Counted from the first letter of the stretch, positions 1-9,122 are shown. The stretch is 64,000 bases of DNA from JACMLD01 sp039916305 (GCA_039916305.1 JBDSLR010000012.1:186001-250000), one strand, 5' to 3'. Notes: generated by a model not told the origin, from the sequence alone. Made by a program: numbers and translations.

Positions 1-185
1 TCAATGGCTGGATCCCAGCCACCGTTGTTGATATCAAAATCATGAAACTGCCAGCAATGATTCTGTAAAAATTCTTTTACATGTGCAAGATCAGTTCCGG
101 GGCGGCTGTTAAAGTTGTCGGAAGTTTGTGCGAAAACCCCGGTTAATGCAAAAAGGGTTGCGATGAATGGAATAATGCGTTTCAT
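1..185 (-). CDS. Exported protein, N-terminal fragment (3' end outside window)
   Basis: Only the first 61 codons are present; the gene reads leftwards off the window. It opens with ATG at 185 and a clear signal peptide (MKR, a hydrophobic core, and a probable cleavage after VFA near residue 19), so the product is exported. The mature start contains NFNSRPGT and CWQFHDFDINNGGWDP. From memory this resembles the beginning of large Bacteroidota surface proteins, but the part that would identify it is missing. Function unknown. Confidence 0.7.
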   Translation of the reverse strand, partial: MKRIIPFIATLFALTGVFAQTSDNFNSRPGTDLAHVKEFLQNHCWQFHDFDINNGGWDPAI

Positions 186-692
186 TTTTGTAAGTTTCAG
201 AAGTTAACAATGAGAAAAGTGGCACAGGTTTGATGCATGGCATCAATAGGGGTATTTCGCAGGAGGGGACAAGCAGTACCTATATTGTTAAAAAAAGGAA
301 TTCTTATTTTGTAGGGTTTTTGCAGGAATTTACAGTGCGGGGCACTACATTGGAAATAAGGGAATGTTTTTATAGGCAGATCGGCAGAGATGGAGTCTTT
401 AAGGGATTTGGTGGCAGACCTCTTGAACTTGCTGCAGTAGTGGCATTTCTAAGGATGTAAGAGTAAAAGTAGCTACTGCATTTGAAGTATGCAAGTAAAT
501 AAGGAGTTTTTTTTTGACCCGCCTTTGCGTATACCGCATTCGTGGTATAGGTTGAAATTCAAATATGTAGTATAATTTTTAAAACATTTGCAGGTGATTA
601 AGTGTAATCAGTTAGCATAAATTTCAGTGCTTTTAACAGCAAAAAATTTTACAGCTTATAATTAGCCGGTAACTTGCAATTACTATTAAACC
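186..692. other. Intergenic region between divergent genes
   Basis: About 500 bp separate the leftward exported-protein gene from the ABC exporter operon. A 76-codon open frame at 230-460 has no recognisable domain, signal peptide or promoter in front, and I do not consider it a gene. I see no tRNA, strong hairpin or perfect TAnnTTTG promoter here. The promoters of both flanking genes presumably lie in it. Confidence 0.5.
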
Positions 693-1625
693 ATGGATGT
701 TATAAACGTATCCCATCTCAGTAAGCAGTTCAGCGATTTTAACGCAGTGACTGATCTTTCATTTACCGTTCAGGAAGCAGATGTGTACGGTTTTTTGGGT
801 CAGAATGGCGCCGGAAAGTCTACTACTATCCGTATGCTGCTTACGCTGATAAAGCCAAGCGGCGGGGAAATTGAATTATTTGGTATGAACCTGCGTACCC
901 ACCGCAAAGAAATACTCCGGCAGGTAGGTGCTGTAATTGAGCGGCCAGACCTGTATAAATATTTATCTGCTTACGAAAACCTCCTTTTATTTGCAAAAAT
1001 GAGTGGTTTGCGGGTAAAACGCAAACAGCTGATGGATCAGTTGGAAATGGTGGGCCTGGCCGAAAGAGCCGGGAGTAAGGTAAAAACATATTCGCAGGGC
1101 ATGAAGCAGCGCCTGGGTATTGCAATTGCCCTTATACACAACCCGCAACTGGTTATCCTTGATGAACCAGTTAATGGCCTGGACCCCCAGGGCATTGCCG
1201 ATATGCGTAACCTGATCATGCATTTAAGCAGGCACCTGAAGAAAACAGTAATGGTCTCTTCTCACCTGCTGAATGAAATGGAGCAGATAGCTACCCGCAT
1301 GCTCATTATTGACAAAGGCAAAAAAATAATTGAAGGAAGCGTGGATCAATTATTTGACCCCGCCAAAACAATTGTGGAAATAGACGTAGCCGATACCAGT
1401 GCAGCGGCAGAAAAGTTACAGCAAAGCAAATGGGCCTCTAATCTCCAGCAGGTAAATACCGGTCAGCTTGTATTGCAACTGCACAAAGATGAACTGGCGC
1501 AATTAAACAGTGACCTGGTAGGCATGGGTATAGCAGTCACCGGTTTTAAACCGGGTAATTCACTTGAAAAATATTTTTTATCCTTAACAGGTACCAATCA
1601 GCATGTGGCAGCTTTTACAAATTGA
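693..1625 (+). CDS. ABC transporter ATP-binding protein (ABC-2 type exporter)
   Basis: Nucleotide-binding subunit that would energise the membrane protein encoded next. All expected motifs are visible: Walker A GQNGAGKST at residues 36-44, signature YSQGMKQR at 133-140 (a common variant of LSGGQ in this subfamily), Walker B LVILDEP at 153-159, and the H-loop His191. The 310-residue length is normal for the drug or bacteriocin-resistance type (CcmA/BcrA-like) ATPases, with a C-terminal regulatory extension of about 100 residues. The 3' end overlaps the permease gene by 23 bp, so the two are translationally coupled. The substrate cannot be read from sequence. Confidence 0.93.
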   Translation: MDVINVSHLSKQFSDFNAVTDLSFTVQEADVYGFLGQNGAGKSTTIRMLLTLIKPSGGEIELFGMNLRTHRKEILRQVGAVIERPDLYKYLSAYENLLLFAKMSGLRVKRKQLMDQLEMVGLAERAGSKVKTYSQGMKQRLGIAIALIHNPQLVILDEPVNGLDPQGIADMRNLIMHLSRHLKKTVMVSSHLLNEMEQIATRMLIIDKGKKIIEGSVDQLFDPAKTIVEIDVADTSAAAEKLQQSKWASNLQQVNTGQLVLQLHKDELAQLNSDLVGMGIAVTGFKPGNSLEKYFLSLTGTNQHVAAFTN

Positions 1626-2484
1626 ATTGTTTAAAATATTCCGTAAGCCCAGGACCTATATCAGTTTTGGCGCCATAGCTGCTATGGTGGTCATTGTGCA
1701 GGTTGCGCTAAAATTTGACGGGCAATCTTATATTGAATTTATCCTCGGAAGTCTCAAAGACACACTTGACATACCGTATGGCACCATTCTCAATGGCTAT
1801 TTTGTTTGTTTTGTAATTCTTAACCTTTTGCTTATTCATATACCGTTGTTGATAGCATTGGTAGCGGGCGATGAAATTGCCGGCGAAGCCAATATGGGCA
1901 CGCTGCGTTTACTGGTATCCAAACCGGTTAGCCGCACACAACTCATGCTGGCCAAATTTACGGCTACTGTTATCTACACGGCTTTGCTGCTGGCCTGGAT
2001 GGCTTTTCTCTCACTGGCGCTTAGTATCGTGCTGTTTGGCACCAACGACCTGATTGTGGCGCGCAGTAATGCGCTGGAGATCATCAGCCGCAACGACGTA
2101 ATGTGGCGGTATATGGCAGCATTTGCTTATGCTACGGTAGCTTTAACCACGGTGGCTTCACTGGCATTTTTATTGTCCGTTTTTGCTGATAATTCCATTG
2201 GCCCTATAGTTTCTACCATCAGCATTGTAATTGTATTTACCATTTTGTCGGAATTGCAGATACCGCTGTACGACAGAACCGTGAAGCCTTTTCTTTTTAC
2301 TTCTCATATGCTGGGGTGGAAAGGTTTTTTTTATTTAAAGACCGATGCAGAAGGAATCAGTATACAGGGCACAATAGAAAATCTGCCTGCTGTGTTAAAA
2401 AGCATGGGTATTTTAATGGGCTATATTGTACTGTTTACCGGTTCGGCAATTGTAATATTTAATAAGAAAGATATTCTCAGTTAA
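1603..2484 (+). CDS. ABC-2 type transporter permease
   Basis: Integral membrane partner of the preceding ATPase. The 293-residue chain has about six hydrophobic segments: one near residues 20-37, a pair around 65-90, then 110-150, 170-200, 205-225 and a last one at 265-285. The motif GDEIAGEANMGTLRLLVSKPVSR at about 88-110 is typical of ABC-2 permeases in which the second membrane segment follows a short cytoplasmic loop. It starts inside the ATPase gene and its stop overlaps the next start (TAATG), giving a three-gene operon. Transported substrate unknown. Confidence 0.9.
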   Translation: MWQLLQIELFKIFRKPRTYISFGAIAAMVVIVQVALKFDGQSYIEFILGSLKDTLDIPYGTILNGYFVCFVILNLLLIHIPLLIALVAGDEIAGEANMGTLRLLVSKPVSRTQLMLAKFTATVIYTALLLAWMAFLSLALSIVLFGTNDLIVARSNALEIISRNDVMWRYMAAFAYATVALTTVASLAFLLSVFADNSIGPIVSTISIVIVFTILSELQIPLYDRTVKPFLFTSHMLGWKGFFYLKTDAEGISIQGTIENLPAVLKSMGILMGYIVLFTGSAIVIFNKKDILS

Positions 2485-3191
2485 TGTATACTACTATGAA
2501 ACAAAGCATTTACCTGCTGCCTGTTTTACTGCTGTTGTTTGCAAGTAACAGTCATGCACAGGATGTTACTGCACTGGTACAAAAGGTAAAGGCCAAGCTT
2601 GATCAAGTGAATGATTATGAAGCCAGCGGCGAAATGAAAACCAGCGTGAGTTTTATGAAAGTGCCGGCAGCCCAGGTAAAAGTGTATTTCAAAAAACCGG
2701 GCAAAATAAAAATTAAAAACGAAAAAGGTATAAGCCTGGTGCCTAAGGGTACCGTAAGCATCAGCCTCAATAACCTGCTGAGCGGCCAGTTCCAGGCGCT
2801 GGATGGTGGCGCAGATAATATAAACGGCGTACCGGTTAAAGTCGTAAAATTATTACCCCTCGATGAGAATGGAGAAGTAGTACTTTCTAAATTGTACATT
2901 GATGAAAAAAATGCACTGATACTGAAAGCAAAAACGACTACCCGTGAAAGCGGCACCAATGAACTGGAAATGAGCTACGGAAAATTTGCGGCATATGCCC
3001 TGCCAGACAAAATTATTTTCACCTTCAATACCCAGGATTATAAATTGCCCAAAGGCGTTACGTTTGACTATGATGATGGCAGTCCCAGGAAAAAGGAAAC
3101 TGCAGCTTCACAAAATCAGCGGGGTAAAATTGAAATTGCCTACGCGGCTTATGTTATCAATAAAGGGATTGCTGATGCGGTGTTCAAATAA
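2484..3191 (+). CDS. Secreted LolA-like outer-membrane lipoprotein carrier family protein
   Basis: A 235-residue exported protein with a signal peptide ending SNSHAQ; the true start may be the second Met at 2496, which gives a more compact signal peptide, while 2484 overlaps the upstream stop. The mature part (VQKVKAKLDQVNDYEASGEM, VKVYFKKPGKIKIKNEKG, LYIDEKNALILKAKTT) fits the open beta-barrel fold of LolA/LolB-like proteins, which bind acyl chains in the periplasm. Its position as third gene of an ABC-2 exporter operon suggests it serves that exporter. Exact role is inference; it is unlikely to be the housekeeping LolA, which is normally not linked to such an exporter. Confidence 0.65.
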   Translation: MYTTMKQSIYLLPVLLLLFASNSHAQDVTALVQKVKAKLDQVNDYEASGEMKTSVSFMKVPAAQVKVYFKKPGKIKIKNEKGISLVPKGTVSISLNNLLSGQFQALDGGADNINGVPVKVVKLLPLDENGEVVLSKLYIDEKNALILKAKTTTRESGTNELEMSYGKFAAYALPDKIIFTFNTQDYKLPKGVTFDYDDGSPRKKETAASQNQRGKIEIAYAAYVINKGIADAVFK

Positions 3192-3194
3192 CTA

Positions 3195-3218
3195 CTAAGA
3201 GAACAAACAGAAAAAGGG
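3195..3218 (+). repeat. CTAAG...GAAAAG short repeat, copy 1
   Basis: Begins CTAAGAGAACAAA and ends GAAAAAGGG, 4 bp behind the stop codon of the LolA-like gene and in the sense direction of that gene. Related copies lie at 3372-3389, 4575-4596, 4638-4659 and 4745-4768. Confidence 0.5.
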
Positions 3219-3371
3219 CTGCTGGAGAATGAAGAGAAGAGAGTTTTTGGCCATGAAAGATTTTACGCTGGCAACCGTTTTACCAGCCACTTTTACAATT
3301 TTTTTAAATTTCTTTCAAGCGGGCGAAGCTCGCTGTTAGCTCTGTTGAAATTGTGTGTTAAAAAGCATTTA

Positions 3372-3389
3372 TTCTTTTCCCGCGCTTAG
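3372..3389 (-). repeat. CTAAG...GAAAAG short repeat, degenerate copy at pdxA stop
   Basis: On the minus strand reads CTAAGCGCGGGAAAAGAA. The pdxA stop codon TAA lies within it (GGC TAA). Shorter and more diverged than the other copies, so this membership is tentative. Confidence 0.35.
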
Positions 3390-4501
3390 CCTAACTCAAT
3401 ATCAATTTTTTCATCTTCAGCGCCAGCCAGAATTTTATCTTTCATACGCTTCAGCGGATTTTTGTGGTATTCTTCGTATTCGCTGCGCTGTTTGATGATA
3501 TCAACACATTTAAAAATAGCTGCTACAAAAGAAGCTTCGTCGGCTTTGTTTTTGCCGGCAATATCAAAGGCGGTCCCATGGTCGGGAGAGGTTCTGATGC
3601 CGCTTAAACCAGCAGTATAATTTACGCCCTCACCGAGCGCCAGCGATTTAAAAGGTATCAGTCCCTGGTCGTGGTACATAGCCAGTACGGCATCAAATTT
3701 TTCATGCTGGCCACGGGCAAAAAACGCATCGGCACTGTAAGGGCCAAACACAATAACATTGCTGTTGCCCTGTTTAAAATCTTTGATGGCAGGCCGGATG
3801 ATTTCTTCTTCTTCTTTGCCTACCAGGCCATCATCACCGGCATGGGGGTTTAAACCCAGAACGGCAATTTTCGGCTTATCAATACCAAAATCTTTCTGCA
3901 GGCTGTCTTTTAAAATAGCCAGTTTGGAGAGAATGGCTTCCCGGGTAATGTGTTTGGCTACTTCGCTCACCGGTACATGTTCGGTTAGCAGCCCTACCCG
4001 CATATTGTCTGCTACCATCAGCATCAGCACATCTTTAGCGCTGAATAAATTTTTTAGGTAGGGGGTATGACCGGTGTAATTAAATTCAGCGGTCTGCGAA
4101 TTTTTTTTATGAATAGGGGCTGTAACAAGGCCATCAATCTTTTTGTCTTTTAAGGCAGCGCCTGCTGCAGTGAGCGATTTAATGGCATAACTGCCACCCA
4201 CTTCATTCAGCGTGCCCGGATTGATGGCTATTTCTTCCTCCCAGCAATTAACAACAGTTACCTGTTTTGGGGCAATGCGGGTCAGCTCTTTGGTATTCTG
4301 GTAATTGAGGTTAAACTCCGGTACTGATTTACGGTAAAAATTAAGGACTTTATTGGAAGCAAAAACAACCGGTGTACATATTTCAAGCAGGCGGGGATCC
4401 GTTAGCGCTTTTATGATCAGTTCAATGCCAATGCCGTTTATATCGCCGCAGGAAATGCCAATTATGGGTCTTGTATGATGGGCTGGAACTGGTTGTTGCA
4501 T
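3386..4501 (-). CDS. pdxA: 4-hydroxythreonine-4-phosphate dehydrogenase (PdxA)
   Basis: Metal- and NAD-dependent enzyme of the DXP-dependent pyridoxal-phosphate pathway; oxidises and decarboxylates 4-phosphohydroxy-threonine in the cytoplasm. Family motifs are clear: GISCGDINGIGIELI at the N-terminus, GHTPYL, LGLNPHAGD, YHDQGLIPFK and RTSPDHGTAFDIAGK. I start it at ATG 4501 (371 residues, normal family length): a good TAACTTTG promoter element lies on this strand at 4522-4529, and the 41 codons upstream as far as 4624 encode Ser/Phe/Cys-rich non-protein-like sequence. The gene is monocistronic as far as can be seen; no other pdx gene is nearby. Confidence 0.96.
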   Translation of the reverse strand: MQQPVPAHHTRPIIGISCGDINGIGIELIIKALTDPRLLEICTPVVFASNKVLNFYRKSVPEFNLNYQNTKELTRIAPKQVTVVNCWEEEIAINPGTLNEVGGSYAIKSLTAAGAALKDKKIDGLVTAPIHKKNSQTAEFNYTGHTPYLKNLFSAKDVLMLMVADNMRVGLLTEHVPVSEVAKHITREAILSKLAILKDSLQKDFGIDKPKIAVLGLNPHAGDDGLVGKEEEEIIRPAIKDFKQGNSNVIVFGPYSADAFFARGQHEKFDAVLAMYHDQGLIPFKSLALGEGVNYTAGLSGIRTSPDHGTAFDIAGKNKADEASFVAAIFKCVDIIKQRSEYEEYHKNPLKRMKDKILAGAEDEKIDIELG

Positions 4502-4521
4502 AATTAATTTTTCAATGTTGC

Positions 4522-4529
4522 CAAAGTTA
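4522..4529 (-). promoter_or_regulatory. Bacteroidota -7 element of pdxA
   Basis: TAACTTTG on the minus strand matches the TAnnTTTG consensus exactly and lies 20 bp in front of ATG 4501. The -33 element is poor (TTG at 4545-4547 is too close). It would place transcription start downstream of the alternative start at 4624 and so supports the shorter protein. Confidence 0.6.
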
Positions 4530-4574
4530 CAGAATCTGGAAGAACAAGACGAAAAAGGCCAAAAGAGTTTTGGG

Positions 4575-4596
4575 CTAAGAGAACAAGGAGAAAAGG
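4575..4596 (+). repeat. CTAAG...GAAAAG short repeat, copy 2
   Basis: Begins CTAAGAGAACAA and ends GAGAAAAGG. Lies in the pdxA upstream region; 42 bp before the next copy, same orientation. Confidence 0.5.
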
Positions 4597-4637
4597 TTGG
4601 TTTCGAATTGTACAAAGCAAACATAGCTCACAGCAGG

Positions 4638-4659
4638 CTAAGAGCATAAAGAGAAAAGG
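4638..4659 (+). repeat. CTAAG...GAAAAG short repeat, copy 3
   Basis: Begins CTAAGAGCATAAA and ends GAGAAAAGG, intergenic between pdxA and the cytochrome c peroxidase gene. Confidence 0.5.
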
Positions 4660-4741
4660 AGGGTGGGGGTGACACACAACTAACAGCGCAAAGAAAGAGC
4701 AGGCCCGGAGCTGTATCGCCAGGCAGCGGAGGTGAACGGGT

Positions 4742-6574
4742 CTATTCTTTTCTCTTTGCTATTCTTAGCGTCGTATCCGTCAGCGTAAGCATAAATGCTT
4801 TTAGCTGTCGCTTCTCGGTGTTGGTAAGCAGTAGTTTTTCTGCCGGCAGTGATTGATTGGGTATGTTAAGGCCTAACCCCTGGCCGCCGCCCTTGTCATA
4901 AAAATCAATTACATCTTCCAGGGTTTTATAAACGCCATTGTGCATATAAGGTGCTGTTAGCGCAATATTGCGGAGGGTGGGGGTTTTAAAAGCATGGTTG
5001 AAAAAATCAAATGGCAGGGTTTTAATTCTGCCCGGATCGTTGTCTAAAACAGGATGCAGGGTATCGGTGCTGGCTGGCACACCAATCACTTCAGACTCCT
5101 GGTAGTAATAAGCAGGCGGCTTTGACCCGTTAAACAGGGGCACATAATGACAGGTTGCGCATTTGGCCTTGCCCATAAAAAGGTTAAAGCCATTTATTTC
5201 ATTGGCATTCATTTTATTCTTTTGTCCGCGCATGTATTTATCAAACCTGGAGTTATAACTGATCAACGTTCTTATATACGTGCCAATGGCATTTGCGGCA
5301 TTTGTTTCATTCACCACATTGGCTGCGTCTCCGTAAGCGTCGCGGAACATGGTTCTGTATTCAACAGAGTGTTGCAGATTTTTCAGCGCCGCTGCGCCAC
5401 CACTGTTCATTTCTTTTTCATTGCCCAGCACTTCAATGATTACATCATCCAGCCGTACGTGCCGGCTGTCGTAAAAAAGATTCATTTGCAGGGCGGCATT
5501 CCATAAGGTGGGTGTGTTGCGTGGCAGGGTACTGTGCTCATCCAACTGCAGGGCCTTGGGCAGCCCGTCAGTAAAGGCTTTTGCCGGCTGGTGACATCCT
5601 GCACAAGAGCGCTTATTGTTTACCGATAGCAGCGGCTCGTAAAATAATTTTTCTCCAAGTGCAGTGCGGGCAGCGCTGGGTTTGTCATCATAAAGGTAGC
5701 GGTCACGGTCGAGGCTGTTTGCTGTAAACAAGCTACCCGTTTTTTTAATAAGGCAATACCGCAAATCGTTTTCCTTATAATTTCCTTTTGTTTTTATACT
5801 TCCAATAGCATCACAGAGAGGGTTGAGGTAAACCATTATAAATTCCATCCTGTTAAAACGGTTAAAACCAGGATGATTATCTATATACAGGGAGGCGCCG
5901 TTAAGCAGTCGCCGCATATTGCTGTACGCTGCAGGTTGTATTAATGTCCATTCCTCATTATATAACTGCTGCACGGCGAGGATGCTGCTCAACGCTGCCT
6001 TTGTCTCAATCAGTGACAGGCCGGCGAGGGGCGAATCAAAACCAGTAATGCCCAGCGAAATAATCCGGTACAATTCTTCCATTATTGCATCGGGCATATA
6101 TCCCTGCGGTTTAAACAGGTAGGAGTTATTGCCGAGGCCTTTGGTAATTACGGCCAGTTTTTCAATATAAAGCAACAGGTCTTTTTTCTTGTTGCGGTCA
6201 TACGCAGGATAAATAAAAGATTCTATCATTTGAAAACCCTGTGGTTCCTGCTGGGCCATCGGGTCTTCTTCTTCAATGAAATTAATGGCCAGCCCATTAA
6301 AGCGGATGGCATCCCCTTCGAAATAATATTCCAGTATCAGTTCAAGTTTTTTGTAGGCCAGCCTGGCTTGCAAAAAACTTTCCCGAATGCTGCCGGTACT
6401 ATTATCTGTTTCGACAGCAGTTTTTAAAAGTGCTATCTTTTGTGAAAGCTCCCTGAACTGTGTACTATAGTAAGATTTTAGCCGCTCCGCAGGATCACTG
6501 TCTTTTTGTGAAAAAAAAGATAGCAGGCTGATGCTGCCGCATAAAAGCACCATGGCAAACAGCTTTTTTTTCAT
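4742..6574 (-). CDS. Di-heme cytochrome c peroxidase family protein with N-terminal helical domain
   Basis: Exported haem protein (signal peptide MKKKLFAMVLLCGSISLLSF). Two CxxCH haem sites are visible: CAGCH at residues 324-328 and CATCH at 472-476, in the arrangement of bacterial cytochrome c peroxidase/MauG proteins, which reduce H2O2 or oxidise a partner protein in the periplasm. Residues ~25-290 form a long helical N-terminal region without haem sites, recalling imelysin-like modules fused to peroxidases in Bacteroidota (from memory). At 610 residues it is about twice the size of classic CcpA. It is the last gene of a minus-strand unit behind two phosphatase-like genes, 16 bp after the nearer one. 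Its C-terminus LRIAKRKE is written by a dispersed repeat. Confidence 0.9.
   Translation of the reverse strand: MKKKLFAMVLLCGSISLLSFFSQKDSDPAERLKSYYSTQFRELSQKIALLKTAVETDNSTGSIRESFLQARLAYKKLELILEYYFEGDAIRFNGLAINFIEEEDPMAQQEPQGFQMIESFIYPAYDRNKKKDLLLYIEKLAVITKGLGNNSYLFKPQGYMPDAIMEELYRIISLGITGFDSPLAGLSLIETKAALSSILAVQQLYNEEWTLIQPAAYSNMRRLLNGASLYIDNHPGFNRFNRMEFIMVYLNPLCDAIGSIKTKGNYKENDLRYCLIKKTGSLFTANSLDRDRYLYDDKPSAARTALGEKLFYEPLLSVNNKRSCAGCHQPAKAFTDGLPKALQLDEHSTLPRNTPTLWNAALQMNLFYDSRHVRLDDVIIEVLGNEKEMNSGGAAALKNLQHSVEYRTMFRDAYGDAANVVNETNAANAIGTYIRTLISYNSRFDKYMRGQKNKMNANEINGFNLFMGKAKCATCHYVPLFNGSKPPAYYYQESEVIGVPASTDTLHPVLDNDPGRIKTLPFDFFNHAFKTPTLRNIALTAPYMHNGVYKTLEDVIDFYDKGGGQGLGLNIPNQSLPAEKLLLTNTEKRQLKAFMLTLTDTTLRIAKRKE
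4745..4768 (-). repeat. CTAAG...GAAAAG short repeat, copy forming a gene's C-terminus
   Basis: On the minus strand begins CTAAGAATAGCAAAG and ends AGAAAAGAA. It encodes the last residues LRIAKRKE of the cytochrome c peroxidase, directly followed by its stop codon. Confidence 0.5.
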
Positions 6575-6590
6575 ATAGCTATTTCACTTG

Positions 6591-9122
6591 TTATTTCATG
6601 CCCGCAACTGGGCCGATGGTAACAGCGGCACCCTGTAATGTAGTTGCCTGAATATTGACTGTTTTTATGCCTGCTGTTGTTTGGTTGTTATTTTTATCGG
6701 TTGCCAGCAACCGGTAGAAAGCAATTCCCTGTATAGGATGGTTATCTGCAAACTCATATTGTGTAGGCTTATTGGTATTGCCTTTTGCACTGATGACCAT
6801 TACTGTTTCGAAATCGGTACCGTTGAAAGATCTCTCAACGGTAAAGTAATCGCTGTTTACCTCCTGCGTTGTTGTCCACTGTACCAATACCTGTTTATCT
6901 TTCAGTAACAAGTTATAGGATGAAACCGCAGCAGCCATGCCGGATATAACCTGCAACGTAAAAGTATCAGCTATGCAGGTTGTTGCAGGGCTAATGCTAT
7001 CATTTACGTAATAGATGAAATTTCCTGTAGCAGCTGGCTTTACCGTTAGTGTGCGGAGATTTGCCGGGCCGGTGAGTACATTGCCGGGTTCTGCAGACCA
7101 GGCATAACCGCCCAGCCAGGATGCGTTTAGTAATACCGGCTTATTGACAGGCGTACTAATGATGGTATTTTTATTAACGCCCTTCATAATGGTAAACCGG
7201 TCTCTTACGGTTCCGCTGGCGCCTACAAATTTTGCATCCAGTCGGTTGTCCTGTATTTCAAGATACAGTGCACCGGTTTCGCCGCCCAAACTACTGCCCT
7301 GGTTGCGGGTATAGAATACCGGGTAGGTATTGGTTGCAGTGGAATTGACCTGGCCCGCCGAACCTGCCACTACGTAAACAGTACCATGTTTGTATACACT
7401 GTCAATGGTAAAATATGGGCAGGATGCATCTGCGGCGCTGGTATCGGCAGATGCTCTATTGCTTTCAGAACCATCATAACGTGCACTGGAAAGATTCACT
7501 GCCGTACCGCCGGGGACCGTGCCCTTATTAAAGGCATCAGAAAAACCAATATGATCTTTGACAAGGAAACTCCTTTCGTATACATGACTATGCCCGGCAA
7601 GTACCACATCAACCCCATATCTTTCCAGTATAGGCGTTATTTTACGCCTGATAGCAATTAGGTCCTGTTCAGCATCTGAATGGTGCGAGCCGTTTGTGTA
7701 AGGTGGATGGTGAAGGCATACGATGGTCCATTTATGCTTACCCGCATTGGCTTCCAGGTCTGCTTTTAACCACAGGGCCTGTTGCCCGCTGGTAGTATCA
7801 TCATACAAATGAGTGCCGGAATCAATGCCATAGGAATCCAGCATGATAAAATGAATATTGCCGTAATCATAAGAATAATAATGTTCAGTGCCGGAAGCCA
7901 GTCCGCCGGATTCTGCGTTACTGGGTACGGTAAAGATGCTATAGTAGGGAATATTATGATCTGCGGCCCTGCTGCGATCATTGGCGTATTCATGGTTGCC
8001 GGGTACCGGAAAGATCACATTGTTATCAAAAATATTGTTATTGTAAATATCAAAGAACCGGCTGTTGTGTTCGGCCTCGGTACCATTGCTGTAGGCATTA
8101 TCGCCCAGCATAATAACCATTTCTGCATTGTTATAGCCGCCTTTTATTTTCAGGTAATTATCACGCGAACTTCTTTGTAATGCATTGCCGGTACCGGGAT
8201 CTCCAAAGACGCCAATGCGTATTTTTCTTTTTGTACTTGCCGGGGGAGATGTAGTAAAATAATTACGGTAACTGCCTTTTACAATGGAATTGCGTGATCC
8301 AATAGCATAAAAATATTTGGTGTCCGGCTTTAACCCTGTGATGCGCATTTCATGTTCGGTCACATTTTTACGATCTGTAATGGTGGATACCAGAACGTTT
8401 TCATTGCTGCCATATTTTACCCTGGAACTACTGCCTGCAGTGGTAGTCCATTTTATAGTAACCGCATTGCCGCTGACCATTTGCAGAAATGGCCCTCTCG
8501 TAATATTGGGCTCGGCATCTGCTGCATTAACCGGCCTGGCAATCAGTTCAAGATCAAAACTGAGATCTGAACTGCTGGCAGCGGCCTGGTGTACTTCTAC
8601 AGCAATGATATTTTTTCCGCTGATAAAATTGCTGGCGGGTACATCAAAAGAAGAAATGGTATTGCCATTTTCTTCTGCCAGTGAAGCAAGGGTAGCATAA
8701 CCGGGTTTACCAACAATATTGATGCGGGCCACTTCCACACCGTTTACATACATAACTGCACCATCATCAATATAGGCGTTTAACCGGATGATATTGTACA
8801 AGGAAATATCAGTGATCATGAGCGTTCTCCTGAAATAGGTAGTGATAAATTTACCGGAAGCATTGGCGCCAAAATTTACGGCTGTTCGTTCCCTGTTGGC
8901 ACCATAGCCAAGTTCTGCAGGACCGCTTTTCCAGCCAGCGTCATTAAAAGCAATATTCCGCCAGTCTGCTGCATCAGTACCAGCAGGCGCAGCAATGCCC
9001 CTGTCTAAGAATTTCCATACCGAGCCAAATTTCATATAGGTAGTATCTGCGCGTGCAGCGGTGCTCATCAATATAAAAAACAGCACAGGCAGCAGGCCGC
9101 TGAAAATAGAATTTACTTTCAT
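6591..9122 (-). CDS. Secreted metallophosphoesterase, purple-acid-phosphatase-like, lacking a T9SS sorting domain
   Basis: Exported enzyme with a two-metal calcineurin-like catalytic domain. From the start at 9122 (signal peptide ending AARAD) the order is: one beta-sandwich module (~24-200), a fibronectin-III/PAP N-terminal-like domain (~205-300, GPFLQMVSGNAVTIKWTTT), catalytic domain (GDPGTGN, MLGDNAY, PVPGNHEYAND, CLHHPPYTNG, GHSHVYERS), an Ig-like piece and a final domain with WTTTQEVNSDYFTVERS. The metal-binding D, GDN, GNH, H and GHSH residues are all present. It is a close paralogue of the next gene, but ends at ...GPVAGMK exactly where the paralogue begins its T9SS C-terminal domain. 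Substrate (phosphomonoester or diester) cannot be told. The upstream in-frame Met at 9194 is less likely because it buries the signal peptide. Confidence 0.9.
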   Translation of the reverse strand: MKVNSIFSGLLPVLFFILMSTAARADTTYMKFGSVWKFLDRGIAAPAGTDAADWRNIAFNDAGWKSGPAELGYGANRERTAVNFGANASGKFITTYFRRTLMITDISLYNIIRLNAYIDDGAVMYVNGVEVARINIVGKPGYATLASLAEENGNTISSFDVPASNFISGKNIIAVEVHQAAASSSDLSFDLELIARPVNAADAEPNITRGPFLQMVSGNAVTIKWTTTAGSSSRVKYGSNENVLVSTITDRKNVTEHEMRITGLKPDTKYFYAIGSRNSIVKGSYRNYFTTSPPASTKRKIRIGVFGDPGTGNALQRSSRDNYLKIKGGYNNAEMVIMLGDNAYSNGTEAEHNSRFFDIYNNNIFDNNVIFPVPGNHEYANDRSRAADHNIPYYSIFTVPSNAESGGLASGTEHYYSYDYGNIHFIMLDSYGIDSGTHLYDDTTSGQQALWLKADLEANAGKHKWTIVCLHHPPYTNGSHHSDAEQDLIAIRRKITPILERYGVDVVLAGHSHVYERSFLVKDHIGFSDAFNKGTVPGGTAVNLSSARYDGSESNRASADTSAADASCPYFTIDSVYKHGTVYVVAGSAGQVNSTATNTYPVFYTRNQGSSLGGETGALYLEIQDNRLDAKFVGASGTVRDRFTIMKGVNKNTIISTPVNKPVLLNASWLGGYAWSAEPGNVLTGPANLRTLTVKPAATGNFIYYVNDSISPATTCIADTFTLQVISGMAAAVSSYNLLLKDKQVLVQWTTTQEVNSDYFTVERSFNGTDFETVMVISAKGNTNKPTQYEFADNHPIQGIAFYRLLATDKNNNQTTAGIKTVNIQATTLQGAAVTIGPVAGMK

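Noticed and set aside
230..460. 76-codon open frame before the ABC exporter operon
   Set aside because: No recognisable sequence, no promoter or ribosome site, and atypical composition; better seen as non-coding upstream DNA.
4502..4624. N-terminal extension of PdxA
   Set aside because: The 41 codons encode Ser/Cys/Phe-rich sequence over repeat DNA, and the best promoter lies inside this stretch.
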